NCBI GenBank assembly: GCA_028583605.1
Contig: CM053327.1
Location: 248,001 to 312,000, forward strand
Source of the DNA: Dastarcus helophoroides
Lineage: Eukaryota > Arthropoda > Insecta > Coleoptera > Bothrideridae
Direction of reading: 5' to 3'
DNA: 64,000 nt
In this document: piece by piece, positions 10,591 through 20,960 of the stretch
How positions within the stretch are numbered: position 1 is the stretch's first letter
How the letters are laid out: the number at the start of each line of letters is the position of its first letter
Notes under the pieces: generated by a model
Seen by the model: only the letters and a program-made list of their open reading frames with translations
What the model was told of the DNA's origin: nothing
Databases searched by the model: none
Made by a program: the position numbers and the translations under genes

Positions 10591-11204
10591 TTATCTTTGG
10601 GAGATGGAAGGAGCTGTTGGATCTTTGAGGATGATGAAAAAAGTGGGTTTAATGTTGTGTTTTCTCAATAATTTTCCGATTTGATCTGTTACTCCGCGAA
10701 CATAAGGAAGAAAGGCTTTAGAAGAAACTATTGAATTTTGTGAAGGACGAGGGGTAGGGTGAAGATGTCGTTTAATGACAGTTTCAATGTCGTGCGATTT
10801 GTAACCATTGTTGCGGAGGTTGAAACGAATATTGTTCAACTCGTCTGAAAGATTTATTGGTTGTGAAATTGCTACAGCTCGTGAAACCAGTGAATTTATG
10901 ACGGAACGTTTTTGGGAAGGGTGATGATGGGACTCTGCATGCAAATAACGATTAGTATGGGTGGGTTTTCGATAAACGGAATGAGAAACGCGACCATTTG
11001 GTAAACGAGTGACCAGTACGTCAAGAAAAGGAAGAGAACCATTGTTTTCGATTTCCATAGTGAAGCTAATAGAGGAATGTAAACTGTTTAGGTGTTCCAA
11101 AAATAAATTTAGTGAATCCTTGCCATGTGGCCATACAATAAATGTGTCATCTACATACCGAAGCCAAACCTTGGGTTTTAAATCTGCAGTTTCCAACGCA
11201 GTGT
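10591..11204 (-). pseudogene. Penelope-like reverse transcriptase, C-terminal half
   Basis: The open frame extends to 11283, but only the part up to 11204 is Penelope sequence; the first residues of the ORF are antisense to BEL gag. It shows LKPKVWLRYVDDTFIVWPHG with an intact catalytic YVDD, then SLPFLDVLVTR, SVYRKPTHTNRYLH and the thumb region ending near LRKHNIKPTFF. These are hallmarks of telomerase-related Penelope RTs. The palm upstream of YVDD is absent, so no activity is possible. Confidence 0.92.
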
Positions 11205-11217
11205 ATTCCCTGTATAT
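11205..11217 (+). repeat. Right target-site duplication of the Penelope-like insertion
   Basis: Identical to 9763-9775 (ATTCCCTGTATAT). BEL sequence resumes here, ten bases before the gag start codon. Confidence 0.85.
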
Positions 11218-11226
11218 AACCGTTAA

Positions 11227-12463
11227 ATGCCAAAAAAGAAAATGGATAAACTTAAGCATCAAATAGAAGCCATTAAAGGGCAAATAAGCAGATTTATAAA
11301 TTATTTAAATACATTTGAGACGCATAAAACTTACAGTGAATTAAAATTGAGAAGGGCCAAATTAGAAACTTGTTTAAACGAATTCAACGAGATTCAAACA
11401 AAAATTGAGTTAATCACTAACATTATTGATAGTGAAGAAAGAGAAGAGTTTGAGAATAGTTTCTTTGAGGCATGTGCTAGGGCAGATGATTTCTTAGAAA
11501 AGTGCAATAAGCACTCATTAGATTTTTCACCAGAAGTGCCACATTTTGCAGAATTAAGCTCCCAAATTAAATTACCTCCAATTAATCTTCCAAGATTCAG
11601 TGGCACTTATGAGGAGTGAAATAATTTTTTCGATCTTTTTCAATCTCTTATTGATACAAACAAATGTCTATCTGTAGTTCATAAGTTCCACTACTTAAAA
11701 TCATCATTACAAGGGGATGCTCTGCAATTAATTCAAGCTATAGAAACAACAGAACAGAATTATTTAGTCGCACTTGAATTATTAAAGAATCGTTTTGAAA
11801 ATAAAAAACTTATATCCTTGAGTCATATTAAAACATTGTTTGAAATTCAATCGCTACAAAAGGAGAGTTTTCCTGGAGTAAGACAATTTTTTGACACATT
11901 TCAGAGACATATTAGAGCATTAAAATCAATGGATCACACAGATAGAGATCCTTTTGACATATTCTTAATATTTTTATTATCCTCCAAATTGGATAAAACA
12001 ACACATAGAGAATGGGAAAAAAGAGCTCTTGAAAAAAAGGGGTTGTCTACCTATAGAGAATTCAGTGTTTTTGCAGCATAGATGTAATTTATTAGAATCA
12101 TTGCAGAGAAATGTGAGTAATCAGACAACACAGTCACAATCGATTACTCACAAAAATTCAAACACACAATTCAAACCTAACAAGGTTCAAAACACATTTG
12201 TGGCAAAGAATAGATCAAAAGGTGATCAATGCACCATTTGTAAAAAGCCACACAAGTTTTTTACATGTGAAAAATTTTTAATTATGAATGTGAATGATCG
12301 CATTTCAGAAGCCAAGAAATTGAGTCCTTGCTTAAATTGCTTGGGCTATAATCACACATACAATCAATGTCAATTGGGTCCATGCAAAAAATGTTCGAAG
12401 AAACACAATACCTTGTTATATTTAGAAAATTCTGAATTTAATATAGGTAACACGCATACTTAG
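11227..12463 (+). pseudogene. BEL/Pao gag-like region with zinc knuckles
   Basis: Starts MPKKKMDKLKHQIEAIKG. The coiled-coil-rich N terminus leads into IKLPPINLPRFSGTYEE, the conserved entry to the DUF1759 capsid-like domain. A TGA at 11617-11619 sits where the family has Trp. The frame continues beyond it through the 11820-12060 capsid segment, then shifts by one base near 12063. The zinc-knuckle part CTICKKPHKFFTC and CLNCLGYNHTYNQC follows at about 12229-12380, and a TAG ends it at 12461-12463. Product when intact: capsid and nucleocapsid of the virus-like particle. Confidence 0.88.
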
Positions 12464-13098
12464 TTGGGGACAGGAGATTCAAGTAATTTGAGTAAGGCTA
12501 CACAAGTCGTACAATCAAATTTTACTCAAAATATGATTCAAGATACATTGCACACTAATAATTCAATGTCACAAGTGTTATTAACCACAGCGTTAATAAA
12601 TGTTTCCAACGCTAATGGTAAATGCATTGCCTGCAGAGTCTTACGGGACTCAGGTTCTCAGTCAAATTTTATAACTGCAGAAACATGTAGATTGTTAAAT
12701 CTCAAACCGACACAGGAAAATATGACAATTAGAGGCATAAACAGCTCTGTATCACACATTTCAGGATTAGTTACAGTGAAATTATCGTCACGGGTCACTT
12801 CATATGAAACACATCTCAATTGTTTTTTTTTTACCGAAAATAACAGAAAAATTTCTAATGGATCAACATGAACGTGTCATCTTTTGAAATTTCTTCAGGA
12901 ATCATGTTAGCAGATCCAGATTTTGTAACATCTAGCAAAATTGATCTTTTGATTGGAGCTAAAATTTTCTTTCATGTACTATGTCCCAATAAAATTACAT
13001 CACATAAAAATAATCCTGTATTACAAAACACACAATTTGGTTGGGTTGTTTATGGAAGAATGACTCACAATTCAAGACACAATTTAAATGCAATTTAA
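12464..13098 (+). pseudogene. BEL/Pao aspartic protease region
   Basis: Contains RVLRDSGSQSNFIT with the active-site DSGS typical of BEL/Pao (DUF1758) retropepsins, then NLKPTQENMTIRGI. A frame change near 12868 leads into ISSGIMLADPDF and IDLLIGAKIFF and NTQFGWVVYGRM, the conserved linker to the RT. Split across two frames; no activity is expected. Confidence 0.85.
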
Positions 13099-13143
13099 AC
13101 ACTAACGAAATGTTAAGCAATCAAATTAAAAAAAAATTGGGAA

Positions 13144-14554
13144 TTGGAGAACATAGATTCAAAACCAGTTATGTCAATTGAGGAAGTGAATTGTGAGTTG
13201 CATTTTCAAAATAACTTCTTTCGCAATTTAGATGGTAGTTTTTGTGTGAAATTACCATTTAAGGAGAATTTACATTTATTGGGCAATTCTAGAGGATACA
13301 GCCGAAAAAAGATTGCTCAATTTAGAAAAACGATTTCAAAAGGATGTGTTATTTAAATTGCAATATAATAATTTTATTCAGGAGTATATCAATCTAAATC
13401 ATATGTCTTTGTTGAGAAATGATGATTCCACAGGGTTCTATATACCGCACCATGCTGTGATAAAGCAAGACAGTTTGACGACCAAATTACAAGTGGTATT
13501 TGATGCCTCAGCTCATACCAATTCTGGAGTGGCACTAAATGCTACATTAATGAAAGGTCCGACTATTCAAAAAGAACATTTTGAAATAATCACTTCTTTT
13601 CGACTTCATCCAGTAGTTCTTACAGCTGACATTGAAAAAATGTTTAGACAAATTCAAATCCACGAAGATGATCGCAAGTATCAAAAAATTTTGTGGCGGG
13701 AAGACCCAGATCAGAAAATACAAACATACTCACTAAACACTGTTACCTATGGTACCACAACAGCACCATTTCTATCAGTAAGATGTTTAAGTCAATTAGC
13801 TTTAGTGTACGAGACACAATTCCCTGTTGCTGCTGAAGCTATTCGGAGTGACTTCTATGTTAACGATCTTCTCACAGGAACACAAACATTAGAATATACT
13901 TCGAAACTTTACACAGAGATAACACACATACTCAAATCGGGATGTTTGGAGTTGCTAAAATGGAGATCAAATCGTCCAGAAATTTTCGATCTTACTCTGT
14001 CAAATTTAGAAAGCTATGTTGTGCCTTATGATAAATTGGAAGGTTCAAAAACTTTAGAGTTAATATGGGATTCTAACAATGACATTTTTAAATTTTCCAT
14101 AACACAAGATCCAAATCCTATTCACACAAAACGTTCTATAGTATCTAGTATTGCACAGATTTTCGATCCATTGGGATTTTTAGGACCAGTCACGTTAGCC
14201 AAATTAGTGATGCAAAGACTTTGGCAACTTAGTCTAGATTGGGATGAGACATTACCACAAGATATACACAAGCGATGGTCCAACTTACAAAAACAATTAC
14301 TTACATTAAACAATATTTCTGTACCAAGACAAGTCACTACATTCTCAGAATACACACATCTGAGTCTACATGGATTCTGTGATGCAAGTCAAAGAGCCTA
14401 CGGTGCTTGCATTTATGTTAGAATCTCGGATAAAAACGGAAATGTTGCTGGTAAAATTCTTTGCTCTAAAGGAAGAGTTGCACCACTTAAAACTTATAAG
14501 TTTGCCAAGGCTAGAATTATGTGCGGCTCAGTTATCATCACATTTAATTACTAA
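13144..14554 (+). pseudogene. BEL/Pao reverse transcriptase with altered YxDD
   Basis: The first frame (13144-13356) covers the region preceding the fingers; a shift near 13313 passes to a long frame to 14554. Visible motifs are KLQVVFDASAHT, LTADIEKMFRQIQIHEDDR (first catalytic Asp) and LNTVTYGTTTAPF. The catalytic box reads FYVNDLLTG where the family has YVDD, so the first Asp of the pair is Asn. LDPLGFLGPV-type and LHGFCDASQRAYGACIY blocks follow, the latter opening RNase H. The one-residue change alone should abolish polymerisation. Confidence 0.9.
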
Positions 14555-14690
14555 AGTAGTACCCAGTTTAAAAGTATATATTGACAGTTGTTACTTGTGG
14601 ACAGATTTCACCATCGTATTATGTTGGCTTGCTTCTTCACCGACTGCATGCAAAACATTCATAGCCAACAGAGTGGCCGATATTTAAAGT
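14370..14690 (+). pseudogene. BEL/Pao RNase H-like region
   Basis: After a frame shift around 14440-14500 the sequence continues as LISLPRLELCAAQLSSHLI and YLWTDFTIVLCWLAS, the conserved RNase H-like domain of BEL/Pao pol, followed by a short ANRVADI block. The family usually has TDS in the WTDS box; here it reads WTDF. Stops follow before the integrase. Confidence 0.8.
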
Positions 14691-15131
14691 CACACCAGTA
14701 AATACAAGTGGCAACATGTCAAAACTGCAGATAATCCTGCTGATGCAATATCCAGAAGCCTTAACCCTGACCAACTACTAACCCACAGTTTATGGTGGAA
14801 CGGACCTAAGTGGCTTTTGCAAGATCGAGAAGACTGGCCTACCACGTCAACTAGCCCCATTCCTGAAGTTGATTTTGAAAAAAGAAAAAAACATAAATGT
14901 GTCTATACATCTAATTTCACAAGAGAATGACTTTTTTCTCAGATATTCCTCAGTCATTAAGCTAATACGTATTACAGCATATCTTCTGCGATTCAAACAA
15001 AACTGTTCCAAAGGCGCCAAGCTGGTGTTTTAACTTGCTAAGAGATAAGAGAAGCGTTAATTTGTCTCGTAAGATTAGTTCAAGGACAATCATTTTCAGA
15101 AGATGTTGACTCACTACAAAAGAATGATACT
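14691..15131 (+). pseudogene. BEL/Pao linker between RNase H and integrase
   Basis: Residual coding sequence in shifting frames, with a block around NPADAISR and LWWNGPKWLL that belongs to the BEL/Pao tether region. No frame is open over its length. Confidence 0.6.
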
Positions 15132-16390
15132 GTGCCTAGCCGTAGCAAATTGTTGACATGCTCTCCCTTTCTGGACAAAAATGGATTAATACATGTAGGA
15201 GGCAGACTACGACGAGCCAATTTGTCATATGATCAAAAACATCCTTTAATTCTTCCTTCTTCGCACAAATTCACAGAACTACTTATCAAGAAGGAACACA
15301 TATCCTTGTTGCATGCTAGACCACAAGCAACTCTGGCAGACTTACGACTAAAATTTTGAATTTTATCAGGTCGACAAGCAGTTAAAAAATTAATCAGAAG
15401 ATGTATAACTTGCTTTAGACATAAACCAAACACTATATATCCGATTATGGGAGATCTGCCAGAGGAAAGAATTACACAATCAAGACCTTTCCTGAACATC
15501 GGCGTTGACTATGCAGGACCAATTACTTTGAAGAAAAGCCACAGACGTGGTCGTATTCACACATATCCCTGTTATGTCGCCGTATTTATTAGTCTATCCA
15601 CAAAGGCAATTTATTTGGAGTTAGTTTCTAGTCTCAGCACAGGAAGCCTTCATTGCAGCCTTGAAACGATTTACAGCTCGCCGAGGTAAATGTGCGAACA
15701 TTTTCTCAGACAACGCAAGTAATTTCATCAAGGCTAACAAGAAATTGAAGGAAATGGAAGTGCTTCTCAGTTCAGATAATCACTGGAACACCGTACAAGC
15801 CTACAATGAAGGCATTTCTTGGCATTTTATTCCAGCGCGATCCCCCACATTTGGTGGAATTTGGGAAGCCTCAATAAAGTCATTTAAATATCAGATGAAG
15901 AGAATAACAGGCAACTCTGTATTTACGTTCGAAGAGTATTACACATTTTTAGTACAAGTTAAAGCTTGTCTAAACTCACGTCCCTTAACACCACTTTCAA
16001 GCGACCCCAATGATTTATTCAGTACTTACTCCAGCTCATTTTATAATACGAGACTCTTTTCAAGCCATTCCAGAGCCACATCTTACCAATGAAGTCATTA
16101 AAACGGTGGAACCATCTCCAGTTATTATTGCAGCACTTTTGCAAAAGGTGGTCATCGGAGTATCTAGACTACCTACAAGGTCGCTCAAAATGGAAAATGA
16201 ACAAACCCAATGTCGAAGTTGGTCAGATGGTATAATTAAAAGAAGAAAACCTGCCGCCATTAAAGTGGAAACTATACCCAGGAGAAGACAAAGTAGTGCG
16301 CGTGATACAAGTAAAAACAGCAAGTGCATCTGTGAAGCGCGCTGTTAACAAACTATGCATTTTGCCACTAGAGGTACTAAATAAACGACA
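15132..16390 (+). pseudogene. BEL/Pao integrase
   Basis: LIHVGGRLRRANLSYDQKHP with the downstream HISLLHARPQATL and CITC box forms the zinc-binding domain. The catalytic core shows NIGVDYAGPI (first Asp), NIFSDNASNF (second Asp) and PTFGGIWEASIKS (Glu), so all three DDE residues are present, but in two frames (15447-15689 and 15661-16092). A LTPAHF block and a basic C-terminal stretch (about 16180-16340, DUF5641-like) follow in a third frame. Role when intact: insertion of the cDNA. Confidence 0.88.
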
Positions 16391-16489
16391 AATTAGCAGT
16401 ATTCATTGTAGTTATGTTTCACATTTGCTTATGTTCAAATCGCAGTCAGCGTTGTTTGGATGAGCCGTGACTCGCGACACCACGATATT

Positions 16490-17665
16490 CGGTTTTTGTT
16501 GACTGATTCCACCCTCGTCGGTCCACACACATCTGTGTGTACGATTTCCAGGAATTCCGTGCTCTTGTCCGATTTCTTGGAAAATGGTTTTCTCATCTTC
16601 CCCTCAATACATATTTCGCATTCAAGTTTGCAATTTATGTCTACGGAACCTAAATCTACTCTCCGGATTACTCTGTTACACACGCCTTCAACGAAATCCT
16701 TCACATTCGAATATTTTAAGCGTGAATGCCAAAGTTTTACTTATTCGAGAGATTCAACTGAAGCTAGAACAAAGTTTTTAGGAATGTCTTAGGGAACATA
16801 TTACAGGTCACCAACACGATCTGCACCAATTTTATATCGCCTTTTACGTCGTATACTAGAGCAGCGTTTCAGAACAATTTACTTTATTAGAATTTGGAAC
16901 ATTCTTACCTCCTTGAGTATAGGCTGCGGCTTTGTACCCTACCTTCCTGAACCGATGACAAGAGAATTTCAATTAGCATTCTGGTTTCTTTCTGGTTGGT
17001 TGCTACTTCGAAATCGAACCGCTCCCATTTCTACTATTTCCAGTTTTTCGATTGCTGTGGTGTTGTCTAAAGATGAATTCCCTTTTGACTAATAGAGCAT
17101 CCCGAACATTTCCTCGTACGTCGTTCTTTCATGCATCAAATGCTTCCCTAATTTTAATACGTAACGTTTCTGGATTAAGTAAGTTCATCATGGGACTCGA
17201 TGGCGCATCTTAAATTTTCGAAACTCGCCCGTAAACTGTACAACAACATTACAGCTAATAAGTCTGCATTAGTTTTGACACTCATGTCTCTTAGTTTGTC
17301 GACTGCATCAAAAAATTTGTTTAGATATTTACGTACGTTGTTACCTTCATCCATATGTTGCAACATCAACTGTTTTTACAAAGTTGCTTTTTAAGCCGGT
17401 CCCTTTGATTGGTACATTTTCTCCAGCCTAAGCCATACTGACATCGTACAATGTTTAATTTGTTTCAATTCCGACGGACTAATGGACAGAATTTTATCGG
17501 ATTTGGTTTTACTATCATCTTTCTTCCCTACCTTCAGAACTCTTCTTGAATTCTCATCGTTCGTTGTGTTCGGTTGTTGTAACCGCATTCTTCGTTCTTG
17601 ATGAGTAACGCTTCAATTTGGATTTTCCAAGTATCATAGTTTTCCTTATTCAAAGTAATTGACAT
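16490..17665 (-). pseudogene. Ty1/copia gag to GAG-pre-integrase fragment
   Basis: Minus-strand start at ATG 17663-17665 gives MSITLNKENYDTWKIQIEAL, the canonical copia gag N terminus. It continues with VWLRLEKMYQSKGPA and MMLQHMDEGNNVRKYLNKFF and VMLLYSLRASFENLRCAIES (UBN2-type gag). After several breaks, LWHSRLKYSNVKDF leads into CEICIEGKMRKPFSKKSD and EIVHTDVCGPTRVES, the GAG-pre-integrase box entering integrase. Homology stops just after VNKNR, where BEL-associated DNA begins. Multiple stops and shifts; inactive. Confidence 0.9.
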
Positions 17666-17700
17666 TTCCAACCCTTACTTCATGAAATTCTTTAATATTC

Positions 17701-17950
17701 ATAACTATTAAACTTTATTAACGATAAAAACGCAACAAAATTTAAAAATCCCCCAAGGTTTTCGATAAATATTTGCTAACACCGGACCAGGTTTCGCATT
17801 ACTGCATCATCGGCTAAACAAATTGCTGGTATGACCGTCGATGATGCAGTAATGCGAAACCTTGTCCGGCGTTAGCAAATATTTATCGAAAATCTTGTGG
17901 AATTTTCAAATTTTGTTGCCTTTTTATCATTATTAAAGTTTAATAGTTAT
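17701..17950. repeat. Foldback repeat with two opposed hammerhead-like hairpins
   Basis: Imperfect palindrome: left arm 17701-17813, right arm 17835-17950, loop of about 21 bases. Both arms carry AAATATTTATCGAAAA-type ends and an inner core. On the right arm (plus) GUCGAUGA-U-GCA-GUAA-UGC-GAAAC; on the left arm (minus) CCGAUGA-U-GCA-GUAA-UGC-GAAAC. The layout parallels that in the Penelope-like tail, with UC or CC instead of CU at the start. Confidence 0.8.
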
Positions 17951-18830
17951 AGGTATTTTCAAAAAAGAATAAATTTTCGGAAAAGTCGAATCCTAAAAAT
18001 AGACGAAGTTTTCAAAAAAAGCAAAAAAATGTTGAAAAAAGTTGAAATTTTAAGAGAAATTCAAGTCTCAATTTTGAAATAAAGCCGAAATTTTAAGAAA
18101 ATCGACCGTTATAAAAATTTGATCTTATCAAAACTTTTCATTATCATGTTTTCGAAAAAAATCAGAAATTTTTGAAAATCAAAATGTAAAAAAAGTCGAA
18201 ATTGTCTGAAAGGTTGAAAGTTTTCAAAAAAAATCGAAATGTTGAAAAAACCTAAAATTTTAATGTTGAAATTTTGGTTAAAGCGGCAATTTTTTGACAA
18301 CATGTCAAACATTTAAAAAGAGCCGAAATTTTGAAAAAAAATTTGACCATTTTCAAAATTTTGGTTATATAATATTTTGATATTGATAAAAACGTCGAAA
18401 TTGAGAAATACAATCGAAATTTTGAAGAAAACCTAGCCATTAAAAATTGAAATACACATCTTGTCCCATGAAACCAAGAAAGATTAAAAAACCCAACAAA
18501 GGTTGCTTGAGAGAGCATCTCTCTGAAGATGACAGCTTGGCTGTCGAAACGCGTTAGAGCAGCCTTTGCTGTATTTTTTAATCTTTCTTGGTTTCAGGGG
18601 ACAAGATTTGTATTTCAATTTTTGAAGATAACCAAAGACCAGTCCGTTCCACCAAAATAACCCATTAAAAATACTTGACATTTTCAAAAAATTCACAATT
18701 TAAAAAAAAAAATTTCCAAAGTCCAAGGTTTGAAAATAAAGTCGACAAGGCTAAAATTTTGAAAAGATCAAATTTTGGAAAAAAGGAAACTAAAATGTCG
18801 AAATTAAAACAAAATTGATTTATTTTATAC
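17951..18830 (+). repeat. Degenerate AT-rich array, A-rich polarity
   Basis: GTCGAAATTTTGAAAA-type repetition, broken by a foldback element at 18443-18660. No gene recognised; the open frames here are lysine-, phenylalanine- and asparagine-rich noise. Confidence 0.75.
18443..18660 (+). repeat. Foldback repeat with a well-formed hammerhead-like hairpin
   Basis: Arms 18443-18505 and 18560-18624 (AATACA-ATCTTGTCCC, ACCAAGAAAGATTAAAAAA) are inverted copies. Between them, 18523-18553 reads CUGAAGA-U-GACAGC-UUG-GCUGUC-GAAACGCG, a perfect six-pair stem in the same frame of conserved bases as the Penelope-tail hairpin. A flanking piece with AGTCCGTTCCACCAAAA at 18640-18656 recurs inverted at 22213-22231. 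Confidence 0.8.
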
Positions 18831-18950
18831 GATAAAGAAAGTAGTGGCCATGACAGTAGCGACTAGGATTGGGTGACATATTAATTAGTTTGACATATGA
18901 TCAGAGTAGGACTGATCTTCTAATTTTGTAATGGACAACAAAAAAAAAAC

Positions 18951-19256
18951 TAGTAATATTTAGATATGGTCGTGTGGCAATGCTATGACACTTCTTAATG
19001 GTATTTGGTGCATTAAAAATCATTTAATATTTTGATTTGTTATCGGTTGTTTTAGGAGTGATTCTTTTATATTTTATGTAAATTTCCGCTAAACATTTTT
19101 AAATTGTTAATTATGGTAGTAAAATTAATATGGAAAACATTTAGTCAGACTATTTCCGCCAAACAACACCTGAAATATAGGCAACACATAATTCATTAAA
19201 ATTTTTACGCCTAATGCCAGCTTTATTTCCGATGATTTTGTTAGTAACTTATCTAA
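18951..19256 (+). repeat. Interspersed repeat, copy 2 of 2
   Basis: Diverged direct copy of 4165-4470, with the same landmark words in the same order. No coding potential. Confidence 0.7.
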
Positions 19257-20188
19257 AGATTGATGTAATACTTCACGACCTACGCTTATGCAGATTTAGC
19301 TAAAATGGACCATAATTCTGTTCTTTCTGATCTCAGAGTCTTCTGAAGAAAATTCCTAGCAACAACCCTGCAAACAATCATAAATTTTAGATAAAAGGGC
19401 CGGAAAACTTTCTTGCACAAGGGCCTCTTGGCTCCTAGCTAACGCCATTGACCACTGAACTTCCATCGGCAATAACAAATAAATACCTACACAGTTTGAA
19501 AACAGTTAAAAAATAAACTTGGGAATATTTTAACATATAGAAATAAAAAGTAATTCTGTTTAAAACGCATAATTTCAATTTTCATGCTTTTACGCTTGAT
19601 AATAATGTAGTCAAAGATTTTACGCCAAAAAGCAATATAACCTCCACAATTCCACCATAAAATTTGAATAATAGCTTATAAAAAAGATTATAAAAACATC
19701 GAATTCAATCGATCTGGTGATTGGCGATCGTTATTTTTTAATTTAAAGTGAAAAGCGCAGCTACTAGTTACTTGTTCGCCTTATCTCCATGCGGAATTAG
19801 ATCCCGCGACAATATTGAAAAAGACATTTATTGACATAAAGATAACAATGTTGATTTTTAAACAGACTTTTTAAATTCAAATTCAAAGGAAAGAAGTTGA
19901 CCCCGATCGCGCTGACACTTTCGATTCGACTTCTTGCGCCGCTAATTTCATACTTGTTTAAGGAAGAATTCGATCTATTATTAGTTTTTAAGTGTAAATG
20001 GAATTTTAAAAGGACGAGTGCAATAAACCTTTTTTTTGAAAAAAATGTAGATGGTATGTGGTATTTTTAACGCGAGACGTGACCATATAATGTGTTTTTA
20101 ACGTGCAATAATAAAAATTGTTGTTAATATGTGTTGTTATTGAATTTTGTTAAAAACGTGGTTGCTTTTTTGAATTTGTGTTTGTAAA
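19257..20188. promoter_or_regulatory. Non-repetitive region, possible 5' region of a gene starting at 20189
   Basis: More complex and locally GC-richer than its surroundings, for example GATCCCGCGACAAT near 19802 and ACCCCGATCGCGCTGACACTTTC around 19900. This is what an insect promoter and 5' UTR would look like, but no core element is decisive. The link to the exon at 20189 is inference. Confidence 0.3.
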
Positions 20189-20216
20189 ATGGGCCAGACG
20201 ACTAGTGGAATTCCAC
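20189..20216 (+). CDS. Candidate first coding exon (MGQTTSGIP...)
   Basis: AAAATGG context, then MGQTTSGIP and one base of the next codon, ending exactly at C|GTAAGT, a strong donor. The MG-x3-S/T start fits an N-myristoylation signal (Gly2, Ser/Thr at positions 5-6). The peptide is too short to name a family. No downstream exon was recognised, so this rests on start context, donor and the unusually complex DNA upstream. Confidence 0.35.
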
Positions 20217-20960
20217 GTAAGTAATATGTTATAAAAATCAAGTTGCTGGGTTCTTGTACTTTGAGAGAAAAAATGTCAATTGCAAATCTAACCTCAAAGT
20301 TTAATGTTATTTTTATATGTGGTGGCACTATTAGTATATTTATTGGGTTAGATTGTTCTTGTTTATCTTTAATTAAATTACCACTTTGATATATGCAAAG
20401 TACAATGTAATTATTATTGTATAAATAATGTCTGAAATCTGATGTAAATTTTACGACTCTAGTTTGTTTTCTTCAAATGGAGCAGTCAGGTCGAAAGCCA
20501 AGCGTTTTTAGCTTGGCCGTTTGATACTGGGAATATTTAGATTTATTAATTTGAATCATTTTTAGACAGATACTTGAGACAGAACTTCGGCATGCCAAAA
20601 AATTCCACTTGAAATCTATTCTAATAAAAGTGACATAATATAACACATTGTAAACAACTTTTACTAGACTAGTATGAGTACAACAGTACAAATTAGGAAT
20701 GCGACCTACGGTTAAATTATGATAAAACTACAATTACGTACTACGTCATGGATCGCTAAAGTGTCATGTGCCGCAGTTAGCGAATATTCGAACATTTCTA
20801 AATCTACAAGTGCGGATATTCTGATTAGACTTTAGACTTACGTATTCACAAAAAGTTCTATGAACTCGGGACCAATGGCCAATGGGCTCAGGGCGTTCCT
20901 TAATGTTTATTTAGTCTCTAGAATTTGACCGACCTAAGGAATTATTCTTTTCTTATGAAC
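20217..20960. other. Unassigned DNA (intron if the exon at 20189 is real)
   Basis: Moderately complex AT-rich sequence with no gene, RNA or repeat family that I can identify. Open frames on the minus strand at 20137-20328 and 20473-20691 show no domain. Confidence 0.4.

Larger units (their letters stand above)
9776..11204 (-). mobile_element. 5'-truncated Penelope-like element inserted in the BEL leader
   Basis: This is a 1429-base insertion bounded by a 13-bp direct duplication. On the minus strand it holds the C-terminal half of a Penelope-type reverse transcriptase, a GIY-YIG endonuclease, three tandem copies of an 85-90 bp unit, and a 3' tail containing a CUGAAGA...GAAACGUC hairpin. The 5' end breaks inside the RT just before the YVDD motif, as expected for target-primed reverse transcription that stopped early. 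Confidence 0.9.
9171..16487 (+). mobile_element. BEL/Pao LTR retrotransposon, degenerate, carrying a Penelope-like insertion
   Basis: The plus-strand order gag, aspartic protease, RT, RNase H, integrase and the characteristic peptide signatures are those of BEL/Pao elements. The left edge is placed where copia homology stops; TGTTCGATATTG at about 9174 could open a 5' LTR, with an AATAAA-like region following. No matching 3' LTR was found before copia homology resumes at about 16490, so the element is probably truncated or rearranged on the right. Coding is broken by a stop at 11617, one at 12461 and several frame shifts. Confidence 0.85.

Noticed and set aside
10142..10671. Open frames of 142 codons (minus, other frame) and 75 codons (plus)
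   Set aside because: Shadows of the GIY-YIG endonuclease frame.
16391..16487. 3' LTR of the BEL element
   Set aside because: The sequence after the integrase does not resemble the putative 5' LTR start near 9174, so no LTR pair can be claimed.
16435..16489. Extension of the copia frame beyond VNKNR
   Set aside because: The last residues do not match copia; they translate the adjoining BEL-side DNA.
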